From: Diadema setosum
Taxonomy: Eukaryota > Echinodermata > Echinoidea > Diadematoida > Diadematidae
Assembly (NCBI GenBank): GCA_033980235.1
Contig: CM067072.1
Span: 23,325,192-23,389,191, forward strand
Length of the DNA: 64,000 nt
Direction: 5' to 3'
Part shown: positions 11,201 through 23,232 of the stretch, in pieces
Position numbering within the stretch: the stretch's first letter is position 1
Layout: each line of letters begins with the position of its first letter
The notes under the pieces: model-generated
Told to the model about the DNA's origin: nothing
Database searches by the model: none
The model's input: the letters and a program-made list of their open reading frames with translations, nothing else
Made by a program: the position numbers and the translations under genes

Positions 11201-13725
11201 ATACAGGGCACTGATCATGAACAGTATTTACCATGTTTGTTGCCATCTCTTTTTGGTCAATACTTTGATTCTTTTGATTTTAAAAGACCAACAACACTAA
11301 ACTGCCTGATGTTCTTTTACCCGGTGAGGAGGTAAACATCTGCTATAGTGATTTAAGCAAATGGAAGTGTTCTGCATGATATAGATAGGAATTATGAATA
11401 CAGTAATGTGTCGTAATTTCTTGGAATGCATTTTCTTTTTTGTTTCAAAACTCTATATGAGTATTAACATCAGACCTAAAACTATATGCATGTATGTATA
11501 TACTATACAGTATATGTTTGCACACACACACATACATACTTATTACATATCTATGTGTGTATGTGATGTGTGGGTGTGTGTGAGTATGATATCTTCTGCT
11601 GAAGGCATATTGGTTAAATGTCATTTGAACACTACTAGATTGATAATAGTGACCCAATCAAAATTTGAATAAGTATGTCGTTTGCATTAAAAAGAAGAAA
11701 CGGATGCTATAAAAATAGATGGAGTATACATTTTGGCTAGTCTGTTATTTTGCACAATTAACAAACTTCCATCAGACCAGATTAATGTGCAGCCACAGAA
11801 GATACTTCGTCTGTATGTTCATGCGCGGCATATTCCTATCAATCAACTTACGTGTGACCGAGATGCATGCATGCAATCCATTAAATTGGTTCCAGTTTGT
11901 ATTGATCACAACGGATGTCGCTAGAAAGTGCTTAAGAATATTTCATCGTGCCTCTCGGTTTCCATCTGACACTTCCGCGAAGCTGAAGCTTGGTAAAATG
12001 TATAAGTTATGAACACAGACACCATGTCCAGTGATTCCCCTCGGAGCAAGCTACACATTTTGCCCTTAAGGAAGGTCATGTGCCTTTTAACTGTCATAAT
12101 AATGATATGCAGGTACGCCAAAAATAATAATGATAATAAAATAACGTTGTAACATAAACAATAATTAGATAGTTACATACATATACAGTATATATATATA
12201 TTATTATTATTATTATATGTGTGTATATTATGACTCACTTGCTTAAACAATAGCTTGTTGATTCTTTGTCGCTTATGACGATTCATAAAGTACATTCACA
12301 TTTAGACTTATCATATCGTATACCAGTATGTTTACGGTTCATTTAAGAATTGCATGATCGTCGAATGTCACTATATTTACGCCTGCACAAGAACACCTTC
12401 GAAAGTAGGGAAGCGTTCTGATCAGAGGGGACAAAATATATAATGTTTTCTGTCACAAATCCAGCAACCGTCTTATGATATTCATTTGCTACCAAAATAT
12501 CTCACAAAAAAAATATGATATACAATACTGTATAGGTTTGTTACAGACCGTTCAACAAGATGTTGTGCTTTGAATTATAGGACTACTACACATTTACGCA
12601 ATACGATGTTATGAAATTGAAAATAATCCTAACATACCATCTATAGTTTAATGGAAGGGCTATTAATAGCTTTCATAATAAAACTTAGTATGCAACTTAC
12701 CTCAACTTTGTTCTCGCCCGTATATTTCCTTTTTGTGTCCAACTGTGCGATTACTGGTGACTAAGGTTATCATAAGATTAAGTGAGCCATGATCTGAATA
12801 TCAGTAATCAAATAATGAAGACGTTGTAATGAAGAATGGCGAAAGATAGAATAAGCAGTCATACTGCTTGCTTCCTTGAATTTGTTTACGAATTTAGATA
12901 CGAAAAGTGAATAATCCGGGCGGTCTCTCAAATCCCTTCAAACGCATGCACTATCCCAGTGGAGATCCTGGCTGCGTCTGACTGGTTCACTATTAAGGCA
13001 GGTTCGACGCTGTACAGCAAATAAAGCGAGACGCCACGACAGCAGCGCCGGATGGGGGCGTTGCAGGCCATGTTGGATCCGAAATAAATGCGACGAGATA
13101 ATTTCTGAAACTGTGATTGCATGTTTTATATGCAATTTGTGCGGAGTTTGGCACCTGTATACTTAAAGAGAATGGTGGTGTAAACTTAAACTAGCCACGA
13201 TTCGCACAATTTGCAACGGGGGCGATTTATCACTATTTCACAGTTATTAGATACTTGTATTACAATTAGGCTAAAAGCAAAGAAGCTATACCGAGCTAAC
13301 AGTACCTGATAGGAGTTGGGAGGGGCATTAGTGTTTGGAAGAGACTTTGTTAATACACGGCAAAGATATAACTAACTCAAGAGACATTCATAATTAATCG
13401 TTTTGAACGTGATTTACGTTGGGAGACAGAAAGGTCGGTAAAATACACAGACCAGTGTTCGTGCAAGGCAAATAAATGCAGCAAACTGTTTGTAGTCAGC
13501 ATTGAGCAGTGCGACAAATACTCGGAATTTTTAGACCTGCCACCCGCATATGCAGATCGGATACGCCGTGCATATGTATATCAGATTTCGCGGGATTCAT
13601 GCACTGCGTTAACCTTTTCCCACTATAGCCGTGGCCCTAGTTGGGGTTAGCAAGCCTTGAAGATATCGAAAACAAACATATCTAATATGGTAAACAGTGG
13701 GTATCGGGATAAGCAACCTCATGGA
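11201..13725. other. No gene established
   Basis: Contains mixed CA/TA microsatellites near 11520-11580 and 12185-12230, and a GC-richer patch at 12910-13080 with short frames on both strands. I see no confirmable exon. Confidence 0.5.
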
Positions 13726-14283
13726 TTAAAGGACAAGTTCACCTTCATTAACATAAGGATTGAGAGAATGTAGCAATATTAGTAGAACACATCATTGAAA
13801 GTTTGAGGAAAATTGGACAATCCGTTCAAAAGTTATGCATTTTTGAAGTTTTTGTGCCGTCACCACTGGATGAGAAGACTACTGCAGTGTATGATGTCAC
13901 ATGCGTACAACAATATAAGGAAAATATAAAGAGAATTTCATAAAATTTCATCTTTTGAAAAAAGTACACATTCCCTTGACTCGTTACTGACATATGTTAT
14001 GAGTAATATTATTCCCATTGCCTTTAGAAAGAGGCAAGTCAAGTGCTCTTTTATTATACGAAAAAAGTGAAAATATGTTGAAATTTCTTTACATTTTCTT
14101 TATACTGTTGTACTCACAAGAGCCTTAGAAGCCTCCTCATCCAGCGGTTCCAACAAAAATGTTTTAAAAATTCATAACTTAGCATCGATTGTCCAATTTT
14201 CCTCAAACTTTCACTGATGTGTTCTACTAATATTGCTGCGTTCTCTCAATCCTTATGTTCATGAAGGTGAACTTGTCCTTTAA
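13726..14283. mobile_element. TTAA-flanked inverted-repeat element (MITE)
   Basis: TTAA, then AGGACAAGTTCACCTTCATT on the left; the inverse with TTAA on the right. Arms of about 130 bp match with few differences (CATAAGGATTGAGAGAA, TTTGAGGAAAATTGGACAAT). The roughly 290-bp centre has its own inverted similarity (CTTTTGAAAAAAGTACACAT region). No coding. TTAA targets are typical of piggyBac-type elements, but the AGGACAAG terminus is not the usual piggyBac CCY end. Confidence 0.9.
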
Positions 14284-14830
14284 GCAACAGCATGGCTCTA
14301 CGAGAAGAAGTGAGGGAGAACGTTAGACCTGTTTATTTAAAGACTGAATGTTGTTTACATTCTTTGGGAATCCAAGCAACAAGCAACCTACTATCGAGAT
14401 GAGAATAACTAGTGCATGTTTGTTCACAAGAGTTTCATTTTATTATCATGGTTTTGGTTGTTGTTTTTGTAGTTCTTCCCCACCCCTCGGAATTAAAAAA
14501 ACAAACCACAGTAACAAGAGTCATTATTGTCAGGTTATTACAACAAACAATAATAGAGGCTACAAACTTTTTTTTTCATTTCATGTCACAAAATGTCATA
14601 TGATATTGAAGACTGATTGTTCGAAACGGAATTCGTTAAGCGATGACATCATTGCTTTATAGTGTGACTAATCATACATTGTTTCGTGACAACTTGTTGC
14701 CCTAAGTCATTATAATCATAAGGCTTATAGTGTGTGTCTGGCTGTGATGAAACCCCTTACCTGTCTGGTCGTTGTATTCTGTTTTACTTAATGAATACTT
14801 TATAAGTACTCAGTCACGGACAATAATAGT

Positions 14831-15076
14831 TATAATGAATGATAAGGTCTTATTTATCCGGAGTATTCTCTTCAGTGATGCCACTGCTCTACAAGAGGGT
14901 CCTACCATTATTATTACCCCAGCGCTGCCAGGTACCCATTTAAATACACCTGGGTTGAGAGGGGCACTGTGGGTAAAAACATCTTGTCCAAGGACGTAAG
15001 CACGTGGCGGGAATCGAACTCGGGTCCTGCGATTGGAAGTAGAGAGTCTTATCCACTATATGCCACAGCGCCCCCA
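14831..15076 (-). mobile_element. tRNA-derived SINE, family 1, copy 2
   Basis: Minus-strand copy with the same body as copy 1. The B box, read on the minus strand, is GTTCGATTC; the A-box region is TGGCATATAGTGGATAAGAC. The tail at 14831 is ATT/ATC rich. Confidence 0.88.
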
Positions 15077-15164
15077 CTTAATAAGCAATACAATACAAAC
15101 TTAGTGTATAAACAACCATTTCATAACATGGGGCTAAATTTCACTTCATTTAGAGGAGATTCGT

Positions 15165-15305
15165 TGTTTTTTAACCCTGAAACGGCGGCGGGGTTGAATC
15201 AATCCCCCCCCCCTCGACATTTTCCACGACCATTCCGCTGCACGAAATGGTCGGACCACGCAGCTCACTGGGGGGCAGGACGGTGATTCAACCCTCCCCC
15301 GGCCA
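15165..15305. repeat. G/C-run sequence with inverted GGTTGAATCA words
   Basis: GGGGTTGAATCAATCCCCCC near 15191 and GTGATTCAACCCTCCCCC near 15283, in inverted relation around ACGACCATTCCG / CGAAATGGTCG. It looks like a short TIR element; ends not defined. Confidence 0.5.
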
Positions 15306-15485
15306 CAAAACAGAAAAAGAGAAAAATGTTAGCTGCGTTTAAGTCTGAAAAAAAAAAAGAGCGGAAGGACTTTAGACCATGCTTCCTCTAAAATGCGGCA
15401 ATATTAAGATTTCTTCTGTGTTTGATTCGATGTGACTTGATTTTCCAATGTTAATGATAATAGATTAATGATATGATGCAAACAG

Positions 15486-15665
15486 CAGGGGCGGATCCAG
15501 GGAGGACCGCAACCGGCGCACGCCCCCCCCCCCCCCCCTTTATCTTTTGTTGAAACAAAAGAAATAAAAAGAAAAAAATGGGGGGGGAGGGGTGCGTGCG
15601 CCCCCCCCCCCCCTTTAATTTTGTAAACACGGCCCCTGTTTACGGAATTCCTGGATCCGCCCCTG
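15486..15665. mobile_element. Short TIR element with CAGGGGCGGATCCAGG ends
   Basis: CAGGGGCGGATCCAGG at the left and CCTGGATCCGCCCCTG at the right, perfect inverted 16-mers. The centre has C runs and GCGTGCGCCCCC palindromes. This terminus is widespread among hAT-type MITEs of aquatic animals (established knowledge). No clear 8-bp target duplication. Confidence 0.9.
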
Positions 15666-17366
15666 AACAGTGAAACACAATAATTATGATACGAACATTG
15701 TATTAGCGGACATAGACTCGCCTCATGCAGGAATTAAAGTGACACAGTATTCTATACAGCAGCTCGCGTTGCTACACTATAGCAAACGGTGGTAAAAATA
15801 ACCAATCATGTATCTTCAGTGCTAATTTCCCATCACGAAAAGACCAGTACAATTTCACGTCGTTGCTTCCATTGCTTGTGCGATACTGCCTGCAAACATA
15901 ATAGCCCTCTAATTACACGGCCTTCCTGTGATTTGTTTCGCTTGTTAGGACTGGAAAGTTTGCAAAAATCTCTAGTTCTTGCCATATGAACTTTCCAAAC
16001 TCAATGGAAATCCTGCATTTGTTGAATCCTTCAACAAAATGGGTGTCATCGAGAGTAAAACGAGTAATATGATCAGTATTCTCGTAGTTTGGAAAACGAT
16101 AATTGCGAAGATAATTGCACGATAATGAGTCATATCGTATTGCAGAGAAACAATGAGCTAAAGGCCCGTGTCATCCACCACCTCTTTAAAATTCGTTTTG
16201 ATCACCAGTTTGAGTGAAGGCAAATAGCATTCACGTCAAAGTATAACCTATGATAGCTCTCACGCATGATGATATGTACTTTCTTCTATGCACAGAGACG
16301 TTTGCTAATAGTTTAAAATACATACAGGAAATAGAATCCGGAAAATACACAAAAGATCGAATGGGTTTCATGGTTGGTTTCCAGGTAAACTGGCTTCAAC
16401 TCTTTCATTTTCCAGGATTTCTCTTTCCCTCGCGTTGATTCTAAAAGGCTGTATAAGCATTTGGTAAGGTTGTGCAAGTATTCCATACATCTCTAAAGGA
16501 TAATAAAGTAAATGACAAAATAAACACCTAGTAAAAAGAAAACAAAATCATTCAACATTTTGTTTTCACGAGTAAAAAAAAAAAGAAAAAAGATACCCAA
16601 ATGCATCACATCAAAGGTGCATAATCACAAACGAACTAAAACAGCTGTAAAATAACAATGTACCGTATGTCAAAAAAAAAAATACAACGGGACCCTCCGC
16701 AATGATAACTTTAAAAATAGTGAATCAATCCAATATACAATTTCAGGGTAAGAAACTATAACTCATTGCCCACATCTTACAGAAAAACACGTTCGATTTG
16801 CTTCAGTAGTCAAAGAGAAATGAGGAATTTTCTAGATCATGTCAGGAATCTCTTCCCTTCAAGTTCTGTCTATTGTGTTCACACACAAGAGCATCCAAGT
16901 GCTAAACTTGGAAGAATCAGACTCATGACATGCTTTACAACAACCCACATTTCTCTGTGACCGCTTAACCAAATCAAATGGGGTTTTCTGCAAAATAGTG
17001 AAGTGGCATTAAGACAATTTAATCATATTGGGTGTTATCAATGCGAAAATCTGATTGTAACTTTTTTTTTGGGGGGGGGGGATATACTGTATATTAGTTT
17101 AAGAAGTGAAAAATTGCTATTCCACGCAATGTATAATGTTGGTAGCGTATTTCCATTCAATATTGCAATTTCAACACTTAGAATGTATACGTTGGTTATA
17201 ACAAAAAGTGTGTCATTTCATATTAAGTTATTCCATCTTGATGTTAGCTCTTTTTTTTTCCATTTCGTGAGAGATGGCAAATTGTTCCGATATCCGTTAG
17301 CTCCGCTTAGAAAGTTCTGTCTGAAACGTGTTTTTATTATTACTGTTTTATCACGAGACGAAGAGG
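15666..17366. other. No gene seen
   Basis: Ordinary AT-rich sequence with homopolymer runs. Frames up to 159 codons (17003-17482) have no recognisable domain. Confidence 0.45.
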
Positions 17367-17627
17367 ATGGGATTTTTTGTTGTTCTTGCATTTTTTTTAA
17401 GCACAGCTGTCTTCTTCGTCTGTCTTCCAGCGAGGCCAGGATGCTATGTAGGCCTACAGAGGGAAAAGGTCGCTTCGTATAACCGACGCTCGATGCAGGG
17501 TCTGGGACTAGCAGCGTTGTGTAAGGGCCGCGAATACAGAACACTGAGAGGCATAACGAGAGGGGCGTCGCGTGTTCGAAGGACTGGCCTTCTGAAAAAC
17601 TTGCGCAGATGGGTACATTCCATGTAA
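17367..17627 (+). CDS. Possible small secreted peptide ORF
   Basis: The frame from the ATG at 17367 reads MGFFVVLAFFLSTAVFFVCL then PARPGCY, a plausible signal peptide. It is followed by a basic 60-residue tail with RR and RVRR sites (SYNRRSMQ, SRVRRTG) and ends at WVHSM and TAA. Inside it lie a good acceptor-like tract (CTTCGTCTGTCTTCCAG, ending about 17430) and a donor-like GTAAGG (about 17521), so the frame may be partly exonic, or chance. I do not recognise the family; dibasic sites would suit a neuropeptide precursor but no known peptide is seen. Confidence 0.2.
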   Translation: MGFFVVLAFFLSTAVFFVCLPARPGCYVGLQREKVASYNRRSMQGLGLAALCKGREYRTLRGITRGASRVRRTGLLKNLRRWVHSM

Positions 17628-17890
17628 TTTGAGGCCATAGTACTTCTACTTGAGGGGAAAAAAAAACCGCATAAACACGGCTACTGGCGTCAACTTGGTT
17701 GTCCCACATCTGATCTGCCTGTACATGTAGTAGACGCCAGTACAGTGTCGAACAGTGAGACGGTCTTCTTCTGGAATTAAAGGCGCTGGGGCCTGGATAC
17801 TGTCTTTCAAAAGCATTAATGTATTATATACATCAAGTGGTTATTGTTGTCTCGCCACTTATCATTTTGGTTTGCTATTTTTGTTTGTAG

Positions 17891-18144
17891 ACGCTCGCTC
17901 TCCTATGTTTTGGATACCCGTGGACTGGGATGATTACGTGATTGCTGGCCGCGTCTCCAACTCAGCGTATAAAGATATGCACAGACTCACAGTGAAACGT
18001 TGGATGTGTGCTGACGCTGTCTTTGTCCATTTTTGTGATGTGGCAGTATCGTCACTTTCGGCAGAAACACCACACTCAGGATCCATGGTGGCACTGATCA
18101 GTTGCACTTTACTCTCGACATGCTACACTTCATTAGATCTGTAA
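17891..18144 (+). CDS. Possible exon after a strong acceptor-like tract
   Basis: GCTATTTTTGTTTGTAG precedes a frame reading ARSPMFWIPVDWDDYVIAGR then VSNSAYKDMHRLTVKRW, ending at 18144. Joined to the GTAAGG donor at about 17521 it would stay in phase, but that is a one-in-three chance. No family recognised. Confidence 0.18.
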
Positions 18145-18876
18145 ACCTCTCGTCTTCATTGTTCGAGATGTCCATGTCAATCAGCTTAATGCATAATACA
18201 CTTGTCGTGTGGTTTGTCTGTGTAACTACAGACCTTGTAGACTGTGCACACTCGTACTTTAACAGTACAACACTTTCGGTATATTATGAGTTCCCCAATT
18301 TACAGCTATTTTAAATCGTAAAGAGTTAAAATGGGATAATTCTGTGGGTTTTCTCTGTTTACGCGACATTCCTTCTTTCCACCTTTGGCTAAGATTTAGG
18401 GCAACTTTTTTTCTGTTTTTGTTTTGTTTTGTTTTGTTCTGTTCTGTTCTGTTCTGTTTGTTTGTTTGTTTGACTTTGTTGTTGTTGTTGTTGTTTTTGC
18501 AGTGCGCACGTTTGCGTCCTATCGGCCATGTGTGCTCTGTCCAGTGATTATTCTGGTAAAATCGATTAACTTGATCCCTTTGTGGACTGCGTCATAAGTT
18601 TTCACACTTTGATTAGATTTAACGGACTTTCTTTTGTTGTCTTTGGACTGTTGCATATACTTAAATCATACCACCGAGAGGGATTCCTCAGATTTTATAC
18701 CCTCTATTGTCACACTGAACTGGTAATGAACTATCCACTTATCAACAAGTCTGAAAGTACTCCTATTGTGATGACATTCTTTTTCTCTAATAACGAAGTC
18801 TCAGGTCTTCTGAAAGTCATGCATCAGGATATACTCTCATACCTTTTCAGACAATTTTTCACTTTTTTGTTTGCAG

Positions 18877-18971
18877 AGAAAACACATGACGATCCCCTTA
18901 ATGTCTCACTCTCGGATCGTGTGTACGAGGGTGTTTTCAAAACTATTGAGATGTGTGATTTATCATTTTGA
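18877..18971 (+). CDS. Possible terminal exon after an acceptor-like tract
   Basis: TTCACTTTTTTGTTTGCAG precedes EKTHDDPLNVSLSDRVYEGV, FKTIEMCDLSF and TGA. The peptide has balanced composition unlike the surrounding Phe/Leu-rich reading. No family recognised, and the connection to upstream frames is unproven. Confidence 0.15.
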
Positions 18972-19687
18972 AGTAGACCTCCAACGAGGAAGTAACAAAA
19001 CATCAGAAAGGACTTGATCACAAGGACGAGTTCATCACAGCAACCAGCAGCCTATATCATTAAAATAAAAGTTTGGGTTTTTTTTTTTTATCTTTTCCCA
19101 TGCTTCTTCTCGCGATATAGACAAAATTTCGACGAACTGCAGTAGCATGCACCCTCAAAAGATTTTGGATGATAGTTAGATATTGCGTTATGAGTGATCC
19201 ACATTTTACAAGTCCTGCTTTTCAGTGGACCATTCTTTTTCCATAATTCTGTTATATTTCCATTCTGTCAACCTTGCAGAGTATACATTGTTGTTCTTGG
19301 CTATTCTACTTAATAATATTGTACGTATTCTATAAGTACTATACTATCCACACAGCATCACATATTTGGACAATCTTAAATTGTGTAATGAATGCTTTGT
19401 AATTTGTTTCCTTTTTTGTAGGATGGAAATAAATGATAATTGAAAAATTAAAGAAAAAAGGACAATGGAGTAAGGGCATGGTATCCACGTTGTGTACAAT
19501 ATGAAAACAAATATTTGGAGTCGAATTCTACCTGATTCATGATATTCTATGGCCTCTTGTAGATTTTAATCACCTTGAAGCGAGCAGGGTATTGTACGAC
19601 TTCCATGATAGATATGATGGATTAAAATGTAAAGTGTTGCCATTTTGGGGATACGCAAGTATAGCCCCTTGTTGAAAAGGGTGCACG

Positions 19688-20020
19688 TCAGGACCTAGAC
19701 ACCCACGAGTCATTTAAGTCCGCAGGTCATTCAAACAACGAGTTATACAGCCCACTTGTTAGGTCCAGCAGGGAGTCTCACCTCCCTGGGTCCAGGGGCT
19801 CAACATCAAGTAATACAGGCCCACGAGCTATACGGTCCAAGAGCTAGACACTAGGTCTAGTCATTACTTAGTTCCTGGGTCTATTTTATACTTTAGTTTC
19901 TAGCTCTTGTACCAATTTTACTAGGTGTCCAGCTAGCGGGCTGTACGACTCGTGGTGTATGACTAATGGACCTTCTTTCAACGTCTTGCTCTTGGGTCGT
20001 ATAACTCGAGTGTGTCCTGC
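19688..20020. repeat. Repeat-like block with inverted ends and recurring words
   Basis: Left GTCAGGACCTAGACACCCAC, right (read inward) GCAGGACACACTCGAGTTAT. Inside, words such as ACGAGT(T/C)AT, GGTCCA, AGAGCTAGACAC and ATACAGCCCA recur in both orientations. Probably an old TIR element; no coding. Confidence 0.55.
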
Positions 20021-20436
20021 TTGTATAGGATGACCCCGTCAAAAATAGATTGGCCAGAGTCCTGATAGGTTTCTCTATGTTTGGTTATACGCTAAAACAG
20101 AATACTCTACTACATAGTAACAACATTCGTCATGCGATACAATTTTGTGTTCACTACAAATACCCACTTTGCGGGAGACAAATATTCCACTATTGTACTT
20201 CGTCATACCTGCGCAAAACAAAAAATAAGACTGAAGAAAATGCACCACAAGCATAAAAGGCATTGCTGTGATATCAAATTCGTAGTAACTGTTTTGAAAC
20301 TATTTAGGTTTTGAAATCAGGTGCGGAGAGTAGCATATGGCATTATTTCATTTTTCATATTTTGTTTCATTTCCATCTGTGAAGATAGCTGAATAGCCCA
20401 TATTCAGCTGCAATAGCTGGTCTTTGTACAGTACTT

Positions 20437-20742
20437 GTCGTATGGGGTCACGTTGGATGTAAGGCGGGACCACTTCAGCGGGTTAAATACCCTGCTCTGT
20501 GCAGAATAATGAATAATGAAGGGGATATTTTACGTGCATGAGTTGTGACTCTCTCACACACAGGACCTCTATTTTATGTCCTATATCCGAGGGACAGAGC
20601 GGTTTTTTTCCCTCTTGCTAGAGGGGATGGTTACTGACGGTTTGATTGTATGATTACACACAACATTACTCACTGGGACTCGGGATTCTAACCGGGATCC
20701 GAGGCAGACGTGCTACCGACTGACCTAACTCATCGCCTTACC
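20437..20742 (-). mobile_element. tRNA-derived SINE, family 2
   Basis: Read on the minus strand from 20742: GGTAAGGCGATGAGTTAGGT, CAGTCGGTAGCACG (A-box region), GATCCCGGTTAGAATCCCGA (B box, one mismatch), then a body with CTGTGTGTGAGAGAGTCACA and TGCACGTAAAATATCCCCTT. The head is tRNA-like; the body differs from SINE family 1. Confidence 0.8.
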
Positions 20743-22029
20743 ATCCATCAATCTGTCAATATACCATGACACATGCATATTCAGTTTACTCAATTCTTAC
20801 TCAAAAACAGATATATCCATATTTAGCACTTTCAAATAAGGTACTTCAAATTAAAGCTGCTGGAAAAACAAAATTATCAAAATATTTGAATTGATTCTAA
20901 TGATGTCTTCAAAAAACATTTTTGTTATGGAATGAAAGCGGTATCATTTAAAATATTTAATTTTTCTCCATTTGATGATGACACTGTAAAAAGGAAAAAA
21001 AAAAAGAAAATGATGTTTATCTGTTTTTGCAATCAAACCCTTCTTACCTGTAGTGTCATTCCATACGATCTGGAAATATATGGACTTTTTTTTTCTTTTC
21101 TAATCAGACATTTATACCAAATGTTGGTTCAGTCTTCAGGTTATAGTTAGTACTCTGTTAACAGATCTCTAGAGCAGTTCAAGCATCAATTTAATTTTTC
21201 GCTGCATGCAAGATTATGGACAATAGAAACGACGCGCGACACCACAATAAGCCTGCCAGCGAGCTGCATTTCTGACAATGATGTGATATATGGTTTTAAA
21301 AAGTAGACATATTCCTAATAATATTCCTTTCCCATTTAGGACATACTGCAGCAGTGACGATGGAAACTGTTGGAGTCCACTTGTAATTAGTTTCTTCCAA
21401 AAATATGAAATCAAAACAGTCATTACAAGTTTACTGTAGGTAGCAACTGATCTGCATGCTTTAATGCCAATACAAAATTAGCAAAGCTCATGTTCCTTAC
21501 AAGATTAATTTGTGCGCGAAAAAAAAAAACTGAGGTTAGCGAAAAGGTAAATATAAATCTAAAGTCTTAGTGAATATGTAATCACTTGATGTTTTTAGGT
21601 TGCTTCTCTTTGCTCCATTCATCAACTGACATACAATATCAATGAAAAAGCTGCCATCATTTCCACACCCACCACCTGCACATAAAACATTATGGATGTA
21701 CACATTAACACACATTTATACACACTCACGCACACGCACCCACCCACCAATACACACACTCACAACGACATGCTTGCTCATATTACATGCTGATATACTC
21801 ACGCGACAATGACTCCCCGGATCAACCAGCGAGTCTGTGTTGGTCACTGCCTTTTCGCCTACGTCCTGCTACTGTCAAAGAAGTCACAATTAACTAAGGT
21901 TGGGACTATTTATCCTTCCACGTACCAGCACCAGTGTCGAAATCCCTATAAAATCACATTCTCTTTGCCACTTTGCCCGTTAGCTTTGTAAAATGTAAGA
22001 TGTTAAAATCGTTCAATAATCAGTGATAG
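20743..22029. other. No gene seen
   Basis: AT-rich sequence with a CA-rich patch at 21690-21770. No supported features. Confidence 0.45.
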
Positions 22030-22186
22030 TGCTTTTATCCACTGGACGCGCGGCAGCTCTTTTCCTCTGATCGAGTAACCGCCCAAAAGGAAGTTTAGCG
22101 GCAAGTATCACAGCAGCAGTATGCACGACTCGCCACACTGCCCTCGGAAGCTAGCACGAACCGAGAGAAGAAAGTGGATTTCATGT
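22030..22186 (+). other. GC-richer patch ending in a consensus splice donor
   Basis: The region around GGACGCGCGGCAGCTC is richer in CpG than its surroundings and ends ATTTCAT|GTAAGTTAG. A short frame from the ATG at about 22119 (MHDSPHCPRKLARTERRKWI) runs into the donor. It could be a first exon of an unseen plus-strand gene; no partner exon was identified. Confidence 0.25.
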
Positions 22187-22268
22187 AAGTTAGATCGATT
22201 AATGTCATATGAAAAAGTATCTCACAGTTTCAATCTTACCGCGCTGCCAAAGTGGTTGAAGCGGTGTT

Positions 22269-22653
22269 TAAAGGGATGGTATAGTATTGGTTGAGGTGAG
22301 GATTCAGGTTTTAACATTTTGCGAGACTCTTGGGAAACCCTTAGAGGAATTTAAAGTTTCTTTGATCAAAATCGGTTTGGAAATGGCTGAAATATCCCAA
22401 GACAGAGTAAAACAAAGATATCCTAATAAGTGGTGGGTCCCACATTTTACTAGGATAGCTTCGTTTTGTATATCTCAGCCATTTTAAAACCGATTTTCAT
22501 CAAATAAACTTTGGATTCCTCTTAGAGTATTATTATGCTCTATCATATCTTAATAAGAGGTTTCTCGTTATCTATATATATATTTTTTTATATCAGGAAA
22601 AAAATTGGAAACTTGAAGCCCCACCTCAACCAAAACTGTATCATCCCTTTAAA
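22269..22653. mobile_element. MITE family GGGATGGTATAGT, copy 1
   Basis: Left TTAAAGGGATGGTATAGT then GGTTGAGGTGAGG; right is the inverse (CCACCTCAACCAAAACTGTA, CATCCCTTTAA). Inner arms are also inverted (ATATCTCAGCCATTTTAAAA against GGAAATGGCTGAAATAT). No coding. Confidence 0.9.
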
Positions 22654-23089
22654 GAAAATCTCACTTTGAAGTCCAAGCTCATAAAATAAAAGGAGTATAC
22701 AAACAGCACAAGTTAATAACAGAATTCCATACTTTGTTTCAATTAGGCAATTTATCACATTTAAAGAAAAAAAAATGAGCTCTTCAGTTAGGTTTTCATT
22801 AGTTTTCCAAGGACATGTTTATGTTATAAAATGTTCGTCAGTCTATGAATAATAGTGATGAAAGCCAAAGCAAAGGCTACAAATGTACGCAACCACTATA
22901 TCCTGGAGATAATAACTACAATGACCATTAAGTAGCAGCCCTGAAGAGATTGATTGAAGAGATCGATTTCTTGCTTAATTGCAAGCATTTAATTGCTTCC
23001 TCATTGCCCCAGTGGACTGAAAGTTTAAAGGTCTATAATTCGGTATACGAGTCTAATGTCTATATCTTGTATTGGAAGGGCCATGCACT

Positions 23090-23232
23090 ACTCAAGGAGA
23101 CATCGTCCGAGTATGAGCCCTGGTTCGAGTTCATGGCTGTTCCGAGTACGAGTTCCAAATAGAAGAATGAGTCCGAGTGAGAGAACAAGACCGAAAGCGA
23201 GTCCTTGGTCGGGTCCGATCCGGCCCGTGGCT
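23090..23232 (+). repeat. Cryptic GAGTCCGAGT-type repeat
   Basis: GTCCGAGT, GTTCGAGT, TCCGAGTACGAG, GAGTCCGAGTGAGAGAAC and CGAAAGCGAGTCC recur irregularly. Degenerate hexamer repetition; frames through it are not credible genes. Confidence 0.6.

Noticed and set aside
12910..13135. Overlapping minus-strand frames in a GC-richer patch
   Set aside because: Two frames compete with no motif or splice signals; left as unsupported.
17218..17709. 163-codon minus-strand frame
   Set aside because: Longest non-repeat frame here, but no domain, no splice support, and overlapping equally long frames on the other strand.
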